Assembly (NCBI RefSeq): GCF_910594005.1
Contig: NC_057829.1
Location: 56,837,001-56,901,000 of the forward strand
DNA length: 64,000 nucleotides
Reading direction: 5' to 3'
Origin: Cervus elaphus
Lineage: Eukaryota > Chordata > Mammalia > Artiodactyla > Cervidae
Part shown: positions 47,472-58,756 of the stretch, one piece after another
Numbering within the stretch: the first letter of the stretch is position 1
How the letters are laid out: each line of letters begins with the position of its first letter
Translations under genes and position numbers: made by a program
Notes under the pieces: generated by a model
Databases searched by the model: none
Told to the model about the DNA's origin: nothing
The model's input: the letters and a program-made list of their open reading frames with translations, nothing else

Positions 47472-48195
47472 CCAGCCAGCAACTGTGCTCACAGGTGTTT
47501 ACCCAAATTAGTTGAAAACTTCTGTCCACACAAAAACCTGCACATTTATAGCAGCTTTATTTATAACTGCCAAAACAGGAAGCAACCAAGAAGTCCTTCA
47601 GCAGTTCAAAGAATCAGTAAACTGTGGTACATCTAGACAATGGAATATTATTTAGCACTAAAAAGAAATGAGCTTTGAAGCCATGAGAAGGCTTGGAGTA
47701 AACTGAAATGCATATTACTAAGTGAAAGAAGCCAGTCTGAAAAGGCTAGGTACTGTATGATTCCAACTACATGACATTTTGCAAAAGGCTGAAACTATAC
47801 AGAGAGTAAAAAGAAGAGTGACTGCAAGGGGGAAGGGGAAGCTCACAGAAATTTTAGGGCAGTGAAACTATTCTACATAGTACTATAATGGTGGATGCAT
47901 GACATTATGCATTTATCAAAATCCATAGAAATGTACAACATAAAAGTAAACCCTATATATATACACACACGCACACATATAGAATGGATAAACAACAAGG
48001 TCCTACTGTATATTCAATATTCTATGATAAAGCATAATGGAAAAGAATATGTATAACTGGGTCACTTAGCTGTATAGAAGTAATTAACAAAACTAGTTCA
48101 ACTATCCATCAATAAAAATAAATTAAAAAGAATAAATCCTAACGTAAACTGTGGACTTTAGTTAATAATTTATCAACATTGGCTGATCAACTGTA

Positions 48196-48243
48196 ACAGC
48201 CTGGCAGTCTCTTACAAAGTTAAGCATATGCTTATCATATGAT
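48196..48243 (+). repeat. 48-bp direct repeat, copy 2 (insert)
   Basis: Identical to 47424-47471, starting ACAGCCTGGCAGTCTC and ending CTTATCATATGAT. Here it is out of context: it follows L1 3' text (CATTGGCTGATCAACTGTA) and replaces the bases normally found there. Confidence 0.9.
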
Positions 48244-48819
48244 AAGGTATTAATACGGGCAACCTGAGGGGAGAGGACTGAAAGGGGTGTATGGGAACTC
48301 TGAACTACTTGATCAAGTAAAATGAATAAAAAATGATAAAAAAAACCCAAACCAATTAGAAAATGGGCAACAACAGAGACGTTTCACTGAAGAGGACACA
48401 GAGATGACAAATGTGCACATGAAAACATGTTCACCATCATTAGCCACTAGGGAAGTGCAAATTAAAACAACAATGGCTGCAACCGCACACATATCAGAAT
48501 GGCTAAGCTGAAAGGCAGCAACAAAACCAAACCCTGGATACAGAGAAACTGGATCATCACACATTTCGATTAATGTGTAGAAAGGTACACTGGACTCTAG
48601 AAAACATTTTGATAGTTTCTCCGAAAGTAAACATGAAAATACCATACGATCCTGTGACTGCACTCCTGGGCACTTACCCCAGAGAAAGTGAAGACACATT
48701 CACACGAAAACCTGTACATGAATGTTTACAGAAGCTTTCTCTCTCATAGTTTGAAGCTGGAAACAATCCAGATGTCCTTCGAGCAAGTGGTTAAAACGAA
48801 CCATGGTGCATCCATGCCA

Positions 48820-49205
48820 TGAAGGCTGAGCACCGAAAAATTGATGCTTTTGAACTGTGGTGTTGGAGAAGACTCTTGAGAGTCCCTTGGACTGCAAGGA
48901 GATCCAACCAGTCCATCCTAAAGGAAATCAGTCCTGGGTGTTCATTGGAAAGACTGATGTTGAGGCTAAAACTCCAATACTTTGGACACCTGATGCAGAG
49001 AGGTGACTCATTTGAAAAGACCCTGATGCTGGGAAAGACTGAAGACAGGAGGAGAAGGGGACGACAGAGGATGAGATAGTTGAATGACTCAGTGGACATG
49101 AGTTTGAGTAAGCTCCAGGAGTTGGTGATGGACAGGGAGGCCTATTGTGCTGCAGTCCATGGGGTCTCAAAGAGTTGGACATGACTGAGCGACTGAACTG
49201 AATCA
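48820..49205 (+). mobile_element. BovB LINE 3' end
   Basis: Encodes KAEHRKIDAFELWCWRRLLR to MLGKTEDRRRRGRQRMR, then a stop at 49077-49079. Ends at the BovB terminus GACTGAGCGACTGAACTGAA. The L1 text on both sides is continuous (CATCCATGCCATG, then AAAAGGAACAAACTACTGAT). Confidence 0.93.
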
Positions 49206-49307
49206 AAAGGAACAAACTACTGATAAATACAACAACCAAGATGAATCTCTAGAGAATTATGATAAAAAAAAGCCAGTCCCAAAGGTTATACACTATATGT
49301 TTCCATT

Positions 49308-49440
49308 TTTTTTTTTTTTTTCTTTTTCTGGTTGAGCAGCATGCTGGATGCAGGATCTTAATTCCCTGACCAGGGATCAAACCTGTGCTGCCCTGAAGTG
49401 GAAGCATGGAGTCTTAACCACTGGACTGCCAGAGAATTCC
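49308..49440 (-). repeat. CHR-type SINE, minus strand
   Basis: TTTTTCTGGTTGAGCAGCAT, then CCACTGGACTGCCAGAGAAT; preceded by a T tract from its reversed A tail. Confidence 0.85.
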
Positions 49441-49732
49441 CTATATTCCATTCTTGAAATGAGAAAGTTACAGGACTGGAGAACAGATAAGTCATCGCCA
49501 TGGATTTAGGAGGATGGGAGAGGGAGGGTAGTGGGTATTTTTATGGTGATGGAAATGCTTTCATTTTGTCCGTATCAATGTCAGTATTTTGGGCATAATA
49601 TTTAATACAGTTTTGCAAGATGGTAGGGGGAAACTGGGTAAAGAATACATGGGATCTCTGTCTTATTTCTTACAACAGTATCTGAATCTACATGTATCTA
49701 AAAATAAAGTATAATGTTAAAAAGTCAATCAA

Positions 49733-49900
49733 GAGACTTGCTGGTGGTCGAGTGATTAAGAATCTGCCTTCCAATGCAGGGGACACAGGCTCAATCCTGG
49801 TGGGGGAACTGGGTTCCCACACGCTGCAGGGCAACCAAGCCTGTGCCCTGCAACTAAGACCCCCCCCAAAAAATAAAGTAAATATTAAAAAATGTCAATC
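49733..49900 (+). repeat. CHR-type SINE
   Basis: GAGACTTGCTGGTGGTCGAG head, GGGGACACAGGCTCAATCCT box B region, A-rich tail; GTCAATC occurs on both sides. Confidence 0.85.
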
Positions 49901-50344
49901 GGGCTATGTAAATATGGAATTGGGGTCAACAGATCTTGCATGTTAAACAAGACTGCATGTCAGTCAGTCAGCATATGTACGTGTGAGATTAAATGGCTTT
50001 CAATGTCTGAGGCTCAACCATCAATGCAGAGACTAGTGGATGGAGGTTTTTAAACTCCATTTCTCTCTTCCATCTCTCTTTCCAAATTGACTAAATCGAA
50101 ACAAATCCTCCTGGGTGTTGGTAAGCTTAAGGAAGAGTAGAGGGGAGCCTAGAGATGGGAGGGAGGAAGATGGGGAGCAGGGAGACTGAGGTTTGGGTGA
50201 TTGGGAAAGCAGGCCAGTATGGATGGGCTCCTGGTAGCAGCCAACAGCCAGAAGAGAAATCTGGTCCAGGGGTCGGAAGGTTGCCTGAAAAGAACTGCAT
50301 TTGTGCCAAGCATCAGCTTTTAGCTTTCACAGAGCCTCCCTTTT
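49901..50344. other. Intergenic, nothing recognised
   Basis: About 440 bases including a purine-rich tract near 50130-50200 (GGGAGGGAGGAAGATGGGGA). No element or gene recognised. Confidence 0.45.
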
Positions 50345-50900
50345 GGTTTTAATGCTCCACTGAAACACATAAAAGTGCACAGATCTCTGTGTATGGCTCA
50401 GTGGATATTCACGAACTGCACACACCCTGTATGCAACACCCAGATCAAGAGAGTTACCACAACCCTGCAGCCACTTCCATGCCCCGTTTCAGTTATTCCT
50501 TCCCCATTTATATACATGGGAGTCATAGGTTATGTACTCTTTGTCTCATTGATTTTGATCAACATTGAGTCTGTGGCATACATTTGTAGATTTTCATTCT
50601 TATGCTGTTACACAGTATTCCATTTGTATCCATTCTAATGAGCAGGTCATATGGACAGCATCCAGATGGGGGCTGTAGGAATAAAGCTGCCTTTCTCATA
50701 GTGTCTTGGGATCATGCTTGTGCCCATGAGTGAGAAGATAGTCACAGGATATACACATTCAACCCTTGTAAACAGTTTTCTAATATGGTTGTACCACTTT
50801 ATACCTCTATCAGAACTTAACTAGATTCTTCTTGATACTTAATAGTTTTGGTCTTTTAAATGTTAGTCCTTCTGTGGGTATGTGTTGAAACTGTGGTTTT
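50345..50900 (-). repeat. Old L1 fragment (antisense)
   Basis: Phrases such as CACAGTATTCCATTTGTATC, AGATGGGGGCTGTAGGAATA and ACTTTATACCTCTATCAGAA read as the reverse complement of an L1M 3' region, strongly diverged. Confidence 0.55.
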
Positions 50901-52330
50901 TTCGCTCATAATGTAGACTAGTGAAATTGAGCAGAAGGGCCCTTTTGAAAGGAGAAACCAGGTGTACAAGATAACTCCCTGCCTTAGGGATCAGAACTTG
51001 ACCAGGGAGTCAGGCCTCCAGTGACGATGACAAGCTGGAATGTTTCCCTTATACTTAGCATTAGCAGTTCAGCTCGAAACCATCTTAACCAAGGATTCCA
51101 CCAGAAACAGCAAAGAAAACGCCATGACATCGTGGGCCAGAATTAAATACTAAGGTGAAGCTACACACTTACACGGGTACAAACAGTTACACATATTTGT
51201 CTTTATCTAAACACAAACAATGCCCAGACTTGGAATTTTGTTCCCTTCACAATACTATGTAATGGGACAGGACAGAGGTAACTTTCAGTTACCTGTCCTA
51301 GTGAGTCATTCCAGCCATTTATCTGTGAGGATCCCTTGGCTCCCAGAGTTGATGCGAAGATTATTTTAAGCTTAAGACATGTGAAATTCAGCAGAGGCAA
51401 AAGAAGCATTTTCAAAGCTTCCCTTATCTGACTAAAGGCAGAAGCTTCTGAGAGTGAGGCTGTAATCAATCAATGCTCTCTCCTGGGGAGTTGCACTCAC
51501 CAAAGAACAGAGAAAACGCTTGCACCTGCATAAACAAACATTATCACAAACTTTTTGAGTTTCCATTTATTCCCCTAAAAACTCATCTTCCCTAAATCTA
51601 TAAAAATATTGAATCCCTATGTTGTACACTGAAACTAATAATGTAAATCAACTATAGTCTATCTTTTTAATTTGCAAATTAAGAAACAATTGCATTGGAA
51701 AGCTGATTTAAAAAATAAACCATTTGATCTTCCCATAGAATTCCTTTTCTCCCCCTTCCTTCCCCTATTAAATTAGATTATAAACATCTACCTCTAATTT
51801 GGAGGAAGCACTTCTTTGCTGGATTTATGTGAATATGAACAAGCTTTGCCTTTTCTCGTGTTAATCTGTCTTTTGCCAGTTAACTCACAGGCTTCTAATC
51901 ACTGAGCCTAAATTAGAGCCAACAGTTTTCCTTACCAACAGTCCTTTGAAGGACAGGACACCTCAATTCGGACTCCCCTCATCTCATGAGTAATCATGAA
52001 CCTATTTAGTACACCTGCTCTGGTTAAAAAGACATTGTCTTCCAATTTAAGTGTCCAAGTGACCCCAACGTGCCATGGGTCTGGTACAATTTTTAAGCTG
52101 TCCATCAGCGCTTGCGTGTAAGGTTTTTTCTTTCTGGAAAGCAGGTACTTTAGACATAACCCCAGCCTTCTTAGCAGGCAGGGTCTGTCTTGCGCATCCC
52201 CTCGGCGAGGGCTTAGTTAGCATCCAGCCAGGGGGTTGCTTCAGAACCGCCGCTTCCAACCACAGGCCCCAGAAATGCCAAGCCTCCCGGCTTCTCCTGG
52301 AAATAGCCAGCTGATCGTCATCTCAGCACC
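50901..52330. other. Intergenic, largely unclassified; possible old LTR
   Basis: 1.4 kb between L1 remnants and the CpG island. 51610-51720 includes an L1-3'-end-like phrase (TTGTACACTGAAACTAATAA). 51830-51960 (TTTGCCTTTTCTCGTGTTAA, then TCTGTCTTTTGCCAGTTAAC) resembles the U5 part of a class I retroviral LTR. No gene is supported. Confidence 0.35.
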
Positions 52331-52706
52331 GTTCATTTACCTACGCCGCCTCCGAGCCAGGATCCCAGAATCCTTATGCCTGGAGATGGGGCCCAAAGCA
52401 TACTAACATTCTGAAAATAGGATTCCATTTGTTGTTTAGGGCATAATATATTTTTGGAAAACGAAGCGTAAAAGGGACCTGAAACAGTAATCCTCTCCCC
52501 CTTTTGGAGGGGGCTGCACAAGGTACCGTCACAGAGCTCCAAATGGTCGATGGAGTCCGCAGACGCGGCTGCGCTGAACCCCGGGCCTCCCGCACGAGCT
52601 TCAGGCCTCGGGACGCCGCCCGCCACTCGGAAGGCGGGTGCTGAAGCCACAGCGCCCCAAGTCCGAAGCCCAGGGGGCGGCGGGTGGGAGCGAGCATGAG
52701 TCGCGG

Positions 52707-52717
52707 GTTAGCTTACC
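52707..52717 (-). promoter_or_regulatory. Candidate splice donor CAG|GTAAGC, minus strand
   Basis: On the minus strand the sequence reads CCGCAG|GTAAGCTAAC, with the exon ending at 52717. The match to the consensus donor CAG|GTAAGT is strong. With the CpG island upstream on that strand, this is the expected end of a first exon of a minus-strand transcript. No acceptor or later exon was identified. Confidence 0.4.
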
Positions 52718-53034
52718 TGCGGGACGCCGCCACGCGCGGGGGCCACCGGGGAAGGGCACCCTGGGGCCGGTTCTGGGGACCAGCAGCGGGAAGGGGCGCG
52801 AGGCGGGCCGTGGAGGCCCGACAGGGAGCCTGTTCGCCCCGAGCCGCCCGGCCAGCTCCCCTGCGAAGCCGAGCGGCCGGAGGGCGGAGCCGGGACACCC
52901 CGAGAGGCGGGGCGCTGCTTGGCGCCGGCCCCGCCCCCCCGGGCGCCCGAGGCTCTTGGGACGGAAAACACCTGCGCCAGACCCCACAACTCACCATTGA
53001 ACAGCGCGGGGTTGGGATGCCGGCACCTGAATGG

Positions 53035-53042
53035 TATAAAAG
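53035..53042 (+). promoter_or_regulatory. TATA box (TATAAAAG), plus strand
   Basis: A good TATA box (GGTATAAAAGCGCC) at the right edge of the CpG island, predicting a plus-strand start near 53065-53070. Such a transcript would be antisense to the CPEB3 3' UTR. Prediction only. Confidence 0.4.
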
Positions 53043-53060
53043 CGCCCCAGGGATTCTTTC

Positions 53061-53579
53061 GTGCGGCCACTCAGGGTCCGTTTTCTAAAAGGACCGAAGT
53101 TATTGCCTGCAAGAGAGCTTCTGGCATGTCCAAAGTCACTACAGGATTGTAAAAAGACCCATTTTCCGAGAGGATCCCTGAGAGCCTAGCGTAAAAATTA
53201 AAACAGAAGGGGGCGTACTTACGTTTTCATTGACGTTCTTGGTTTTGATTTTGAAAATTGGTTTCCCGTGGCAAGCGCTGGCATGAAAGCCCATTTGCAC
53301 CTTAAAATCTTGCATACACACTCACTCGTGTCAACAAACACCGTCCTGTTTCAAATACACTAGTGTTTTTTTTTAACGAGTGTTTTTCACGTTATTAAAA
53401 AGGTGAATGTTGCTGTACTGAACCTGCTGTAAAGGAGTTTGTGCCCCCCGCCCCCCCGCCCCCCAAAAAAGCTCATCAAGCAAATTGGAGTGTGTAGATG
53501 TTCTCAGACGCAATCCATATACTCCAAGCTACTCCTTAGCAAGTGCAAAGGATGACAAGTGTCAGTACTTCATACAACT
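53061..53579. other. Intergenic edge between CpG island and CPEB3 3' end
   Basis: Contains a C-rich tract near 53445-53465 and T runs. No gene or repeat recognised. It would lie downstream of a plus-strand start at the TATA box. Confidence 0.5.
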
Positions 53580-55240
53580 AGATTTAATAAGTTGTTATTA
53601 CAGAAAAAAAGAAGTCCAAACTACAAAGTTTAAGCATTTGTAAGCAATAGCTGCATTGAGCTCCATGGTTAGTCACAGTACTGCAGTTCCACACAAGCAA
53701 TTATCAGTCCAAGCCCCAAAGGCGGAAGCTGAGTAAGGGTTACTAGCAAAAACAATCTAAGAGAACAGGTAATAAAAGATACAATACATTTAAAATTAGT
53801 TGTTAGTTGAAAAACAAATACAGAGATCTTAGCTGTGAACACTCTAAAATTTATGTCCATTATTTTGACAGCAAAAATACAAATACCTAATACTTTATAC
53901 CCCAACAGAACTATATCCAGAAAAGAAAAAGAGCAGAAGTTGTCCTGTATTAGCACCCAGATTTTCTACTTGTTGTGATTAACTTCATTGTCATACAAAT
54001 TGAAACACTCCCAAATTACATATCCATTTCTTGACCCTTTTGGGGTATAAAGTCAACAGCATTAATTATAAAATACTCTGTGGTAAAATGGAACACTATT
54101 GCAGCTGAGATAGAGAAGTTTGGTTATTATAAAAAAAAAAAAAAAGAAAATGTTAGATGACATACCATACAAACTGGTGAAAAAGCAACAATTCATACGA
54201 ATAAGCCAGTTTTAACAAAAAGATAACTTTTTTCACTAATCTGTGACTAATCTTTCACTCAAACCTTGCAAGTAGAGATGTCACAATACTCAAATATTTA
54301 GGTAGGAGCTTTACCCAGTTAAATGCCATTTTGTTGCTAATATAATAGATAAAAATGAAAACTAGCAGTTATTTAATAATTGCATAAATGCAGTACATTC
54401 TGCATTAGCCCATGCCTCACTAACAAGCTATAAAACACAAGATATAGGCAGAAATCTAAGCATAATCTTTATAGCACTAAGCAAAATTTTTCCAATTTCT
54501 TTTCTTCTGTTCCTAATCACTTATTTGTAGTTAATGTAAAATTCCAACCAGTAGTATCCAATTTGAGTTAAAATTTTACATCACAACTTGATCTAATCTA
54601 TATATTATTTACAAAACTGAATACATAGAGCATACCCAAGAGCCAACTCTGGACATGTGTTTCTCTGAGTCATTGATAACCATGCTTCCTTGACAAGGGC
54701 CCTGGAGGAAGCCATCAAGGACTGGGAGAAGCACACCCTCTGTCTAGAGCAAGTCATAGGATGTTCTGTTTACGCAACACCAGTTTTGCAGTTGTATGAT
54801 TTTTAATTTTAGGTGCCATGACAATGACACGCTGCCTTAATAGCACAGCTTCAAGGTGAGTGTGGGTGTTGGAAAAGAAGCAGGAGGGCAGACAGATCAT
54901 GCTCAGAGTGGCCAGATGTGTTGCCACAGTAAGGGACAAACAAGGGCCACCATTAACAGGGAGCAGGCGGGGTGGGGGTGGGGGGTGGGGAGTGGAGGAA
55001 GACGAAGTCTGAGGCTGTCCGCGTACAGTGGTGACCTCCGAGTGTGCCGCCTCGCCAGGTCACCCATGTGCTCGGGGAGGTCACTTGGGCAAGACACTGC
55101 GATCCAAGTCTAGCCACCCAGAGGGCTGGTCCTCTCAAGAGACTTCCTTTCACTCTCAGTTGTCACCACTGTAAATACAAGGCAAAGATTTGGCCTGGTG
55201 AAAGGTACTGTCATACGTGGACAGCAGTCAGTGGCAGATT

Positions 55241-55242
<2 letters not shown>

Positions 55243-55291
<49 letters not shown>
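55243..55291. repeat. (CA)24 microsatellite
   Basis: Uninterrupted CA dinucleotides over about 49 bases, within the predicted CPEB3 3' UTR (GT repeat in the sense strand). Likely length-polymorphic. Confidence 0.97.
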
Positions 55292-55293
<2 letters not shown>

Positions 55294-55542
55294 CAGAATG
55301 AAGAGTTAGAGGGGGGAAAGCAATGAACCACTCTGTTGACCTGGCCAGGTTCTCAACCTGGTGGGATCTCAGTAACGGGTGACTTCATCATCAGGGCCAC
55401 AGATTTGGCTGCACCTGGTGTTGTATAAATCTACTGTGACATCCCCAGAGAACTGTACTGTGACATCCCTAGTCTTACACTAAACCACTGTAATAAAGGA
55501 AAAGGCTTGTCAAAATCTCACATGTTCTGCTCATTCTGTCAT

Positions 55543-55548
55543 TTTATT
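55543..55548 (-). terminator. Candidate CPEB3 poly(A) signal AATAAA
   Basis: TTTATT on the plus strand gives AATAAA on the minus strand, about 3.5 kb after the CPEB3 stop. A plus-strand AATAAA lies only 46 bases away (55492-55497), so the two could serve convergent transcripts. Alternative minus-strand signals exist on both sides. Confidence 0.4.
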
Positions 55549-58500
55549 ACCCAATTATCCATTACATTTTCCAATCACTTTACATAACCAACCATTTTCA
55601 TCGTTGTCACACTATTGTAAACCACATCAGCAAGTTAATACATAAAGCTTTGCATTTCAAAAAACTAGACACTTTAGTAACAATATTACAAAGGTTTTAG
55701 CTTCAAAAATAACTGAAAATGAAAAAAATAAACTTTTAAAGAATTAGCATCATAAAATTAATTTATTCCAAGTAAAAATACAAAATAATATTATGACATT
55801 GACCAGATATGAAAGTCCCTCCCAGAAACAACTCTATTAATGATTGAGAAAGCACTCCTTAAAGAAAATACGAAATAAAATGAAAAATATGTAAATATGT
55901 TTAATTTTTTTCTTAGCAAAAAATCTTTCTAAAAATAACAATGAAAATTTGTCTCAGTACAAAGGCTACATTACTATTGAAAAAATACCAGCATGAAGAA
56001 AAGGTACATATTTGACAGTAGAAAAATGATTTCAGTGAATCACAATGTCTAAAGTTTGCAATGAAAATAAATCTGCAATAAAGATTTATGCCTTTTTTCT
56101 TTTCTTTTTTTTTCTATTTTTTATACAAACAGTACAAACAGTATTGCACATAACAACAAATAGTCGAGGTTAGGTTATAGCCTTCAAAAAATCGACTAGT
56201 TCAAGTGTCACATCAAGGAAAGGCCACAGCAGGACCTGTGATACCCGGGGGCTTCCCATTAAGTTGCAGGTCAGAACACCTCTGTGTTTTTAAAAAATAA
56301 TTTTTTTCGAAGGACCCTCTCTTTTAATATAACATTAACAACTTGGGGGCACATTTATTTACAAAACAAAAGGGAACATGTTATAATTTAATAAACTAAA
56401 AAAAGTTCTCTTTAAAAAAATACAAACAGAAGAACTCTTTCACAATCCTGGTCAGTCGTGCACAATCAACGCTTGATTATAAATATACAAATTAAGGGAA
56501 AGTAGTTTCCACCACCTATTCACAACTTTCAGCACCAAATGGAGTTTATTTTTTGTAACCTATTCTTCATGACAATGTTTTTTCGCCTTCACATCAGCTT
56601 TATGCTGTACAATCTTCCAGCATTTTTTTTTTAAATCTCAGTGTTACTTTAGTACATAAAGAGGGGTGCTTCTTCAAAAAGTTTTGCTTCTTTCACATAA
56701 TTAGGTAGATTTCTGTAGGTTAGATATGATCTTTAATATTATAGTTATAAAGCTCTAACTTCTTCATTTTCAAAAACACAAATAAGCATGAAAAAAATAA
56801 AGTTACCCATCTGTTAAATCATTTTTCTTGCAGAATTAAATTAATATATATTTTTCTGAATAAACTTACTTAGAAAATATCATTTTCTTTCCTATATTTC
56901 AAAATTGAGGTATTGCAAAAGATCATGTCAGTCAGAAAGCATGCCTTTTTCCTTAAAAACAAACAAACAAAAAAATCTTCAGCCAACTTTTGAAAACTGT
57001 CTAAAATACAAAAAGTAGTAGTGCATAACAAAATTTCTTGTACAGATGAAAAAAACCACAAACATAGAAAAAAAACAAACAGAAAACCACAGCTGGGCTG
57101 GAAAAAAGCAATTATTACCAAAAAGCCCAGAGGTAACCTCAAAGGGGGAGAATTCTAATAAGCATTTTTAATCCAGTAAAAAACTATTTTGTTTTTTTTT
57201 CTTTTTGAAAACAAACTATAGTTTGAGAGCTGGTAACTGCAACTAAACACTGAAGAAACAAAACAAAGGGCTACTAACTTAAGACAGTACAAGGACATCA
57301 CAGCACATAAAACACAGCGACTTAAATCTATTCTGCAGTGTCATATCCAGTCAGATTGTCCCCAGAATTCCAAAACATAGGAAGAAGATTTAAAAAAAGA
57401 CTTACATAGTCTCACAATCATTATGTGTTTATATATTACTATCTGCAGCCCAAGAGTGAATGCTAAAAAAATGTCCATGGTAGTACTAGCAGGTCTGAAT
57501 TCTATTCAAGCTTTACAGGATAAATCCAGGGAATTAAGTAGTTAATTTCTCACCCAGACAACCAACCCTGCTCAGGCCATCTTATTTTGTCCAGACATTT
57601 CTTTAGCATCACGATCACACAACTTTCTTAAAATGTGCCTAGTTTGTCAATTGACAACTTATCTCTATATACTGTATATATTCCTAGTGTTTGTAAGCTA
57701 AGATGAGCTCTTTGGTTTTCTGGACAAGGTCTGAAGCTATGTAAAATGGTGCAAGCACTAGGAGATTGTAACTAAGAGCTCATGTGTTAGTTAATAATAT
57801 ACCAGTTATGAACTGTCAAGTTCGTTAATGTCTGACACAGAGGCTTTAAACAGTTAAAGTTTGATCACAGTTAGACATAATCACTTTACTATATAAAATA
57901 AATTGCACAATATATAACAGAGCACCGCAAAGTACTTCATCTACCATCCACAAATTTGCTTTAAGAATATCCTACACCTAGGTTTTATATTGGTTGTAAT
58001 ATAGGTCATTCTGTTATGGGCTCTTCCTAATTTCAGAAGCATTCCATTTATTGAGGCATGCCTTCCTCCAGTCAATTACCATTTCTTTGAATGAAAAAAA
58101 ACTTTTTTTTAAAAATCAGTATTTTATAGCTTATATAGATTCTTAATTTGTGCATTGTGGGAAGGTTTTATACTAGACATCAGATATAAAATTTATTGCA
58201 TGCAGCAACCTGATTAAGTAAACATGCAGTCAGAAATAGTGACCTTCCTTTGAAGCTTTCTCAAGTCTATTCTGATCTCCTTTCGGCAGCTGATTCTATC
58301 CCTAAATCACAAAAGTGTGTTGTTGGGTTTTTTGTAATTGATACCTTAGCCTGAATAGAGTATTATGGTATTAATAATACCATTTTAATAGCAGCAAAAG
58401 CTATTGCAGCATAAATTTACATAACACTAAAAGATCTAACCAAAATCCTCAGCAAAACAAAAATCAAACATGAAGGAAAAGTAAAGATTCAGCTTATGAG

Positions 58501-58716
58501 GTATCCTTACATGTCAAAATAGAGAGCAACTAAAGGCTTATTTTCATTAAGGGTTATCCTTACTCTAAATGACCCCAACTAATGATTGCTGAATTGTTGT
58601 GAAGTTTTTGCTACATCTGCCACCTACTCACAAGTATTACCTTTGGTAAGTCTTCTCCTAGGGGCGATTCTCTAAGTTTCTGAAAATAAGTGCATGCTCC
58701 AGTTCAAAAACGATCA

Positions 58717-58756
58717 GAACAACAACAACAACAACAACACAACAACAAACAAAAAA
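58717..58756. repeat. (AAC)n tract in CPEB3 3' UTR
   Basis: AACAACAACAACAACAACAA run with a single interruption, then an A run. In the CPEB3 sense strand this is (GTT)n, about 330-370 bases after the stop codon. Confidence 0.85.

Larger units (their letters stand above)
45021..48195 (+). mobile_element. Old L1M-type ORF2 and 3' end
   Basis: Degenerate L1: GGTTCTTTGAAAAGATCAAT, AATTCTACAAGGCAAGCATT-type text near 45540, CACTCCTATTCACTAGGATA, CAATTCAATGGATAAAAGAT, AAAGGCTAGGTACTGTATGA. A longer open piece (45188-45523) is ORF2-like. A minus Bov-tA lies at about 46563-46736. Confidence 0.8.
48244..49727 (+). mobile_element. Old L1 3' sequence with BovB and SINE insertions
   Basis: Continuation of L1 3' text (GTTCACCATCATTAGCCACT, CATTTTGGGCATAATATTTA-type) interrupted by a BovB 3' end (48820-49205) and a minus CHR SINE (49308-49440). 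No intact frame. Confidence 0.7.
52540..53060. promoter_or_regulatory. Orphan CpG island between BTAF1 and CPEB3
   Basis: About 520 bases of very GC- and CpG-rich sequence in an otherwise AT-rich window. It contains GC boxes (GGGGGCGGCGGG near 52673, GGGCGGAGCCGGG near 52883, GAGGCGGGGCGC near 52905, CCCCGCCCCCCC near 52928) and NRF1-like CACGCGCGGG near 52731. A TATA box lies at its plus-strand end and a splice donor on its minus strand. Neither known gene starts here: both end toward it. Open frames across it on both strands are expected from base composition and are not evidence for a protein. Confidence 0.8.

Noticed and set aside
52601..53088. Overlapping open frames of 94-134 codons on both strands in the CpG island
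   Set aside because: GC-rich sequence has few stop codons, the frames overlap on both strands, and the predicted peptides are Pro/Arg/Gly-rich without domain features.
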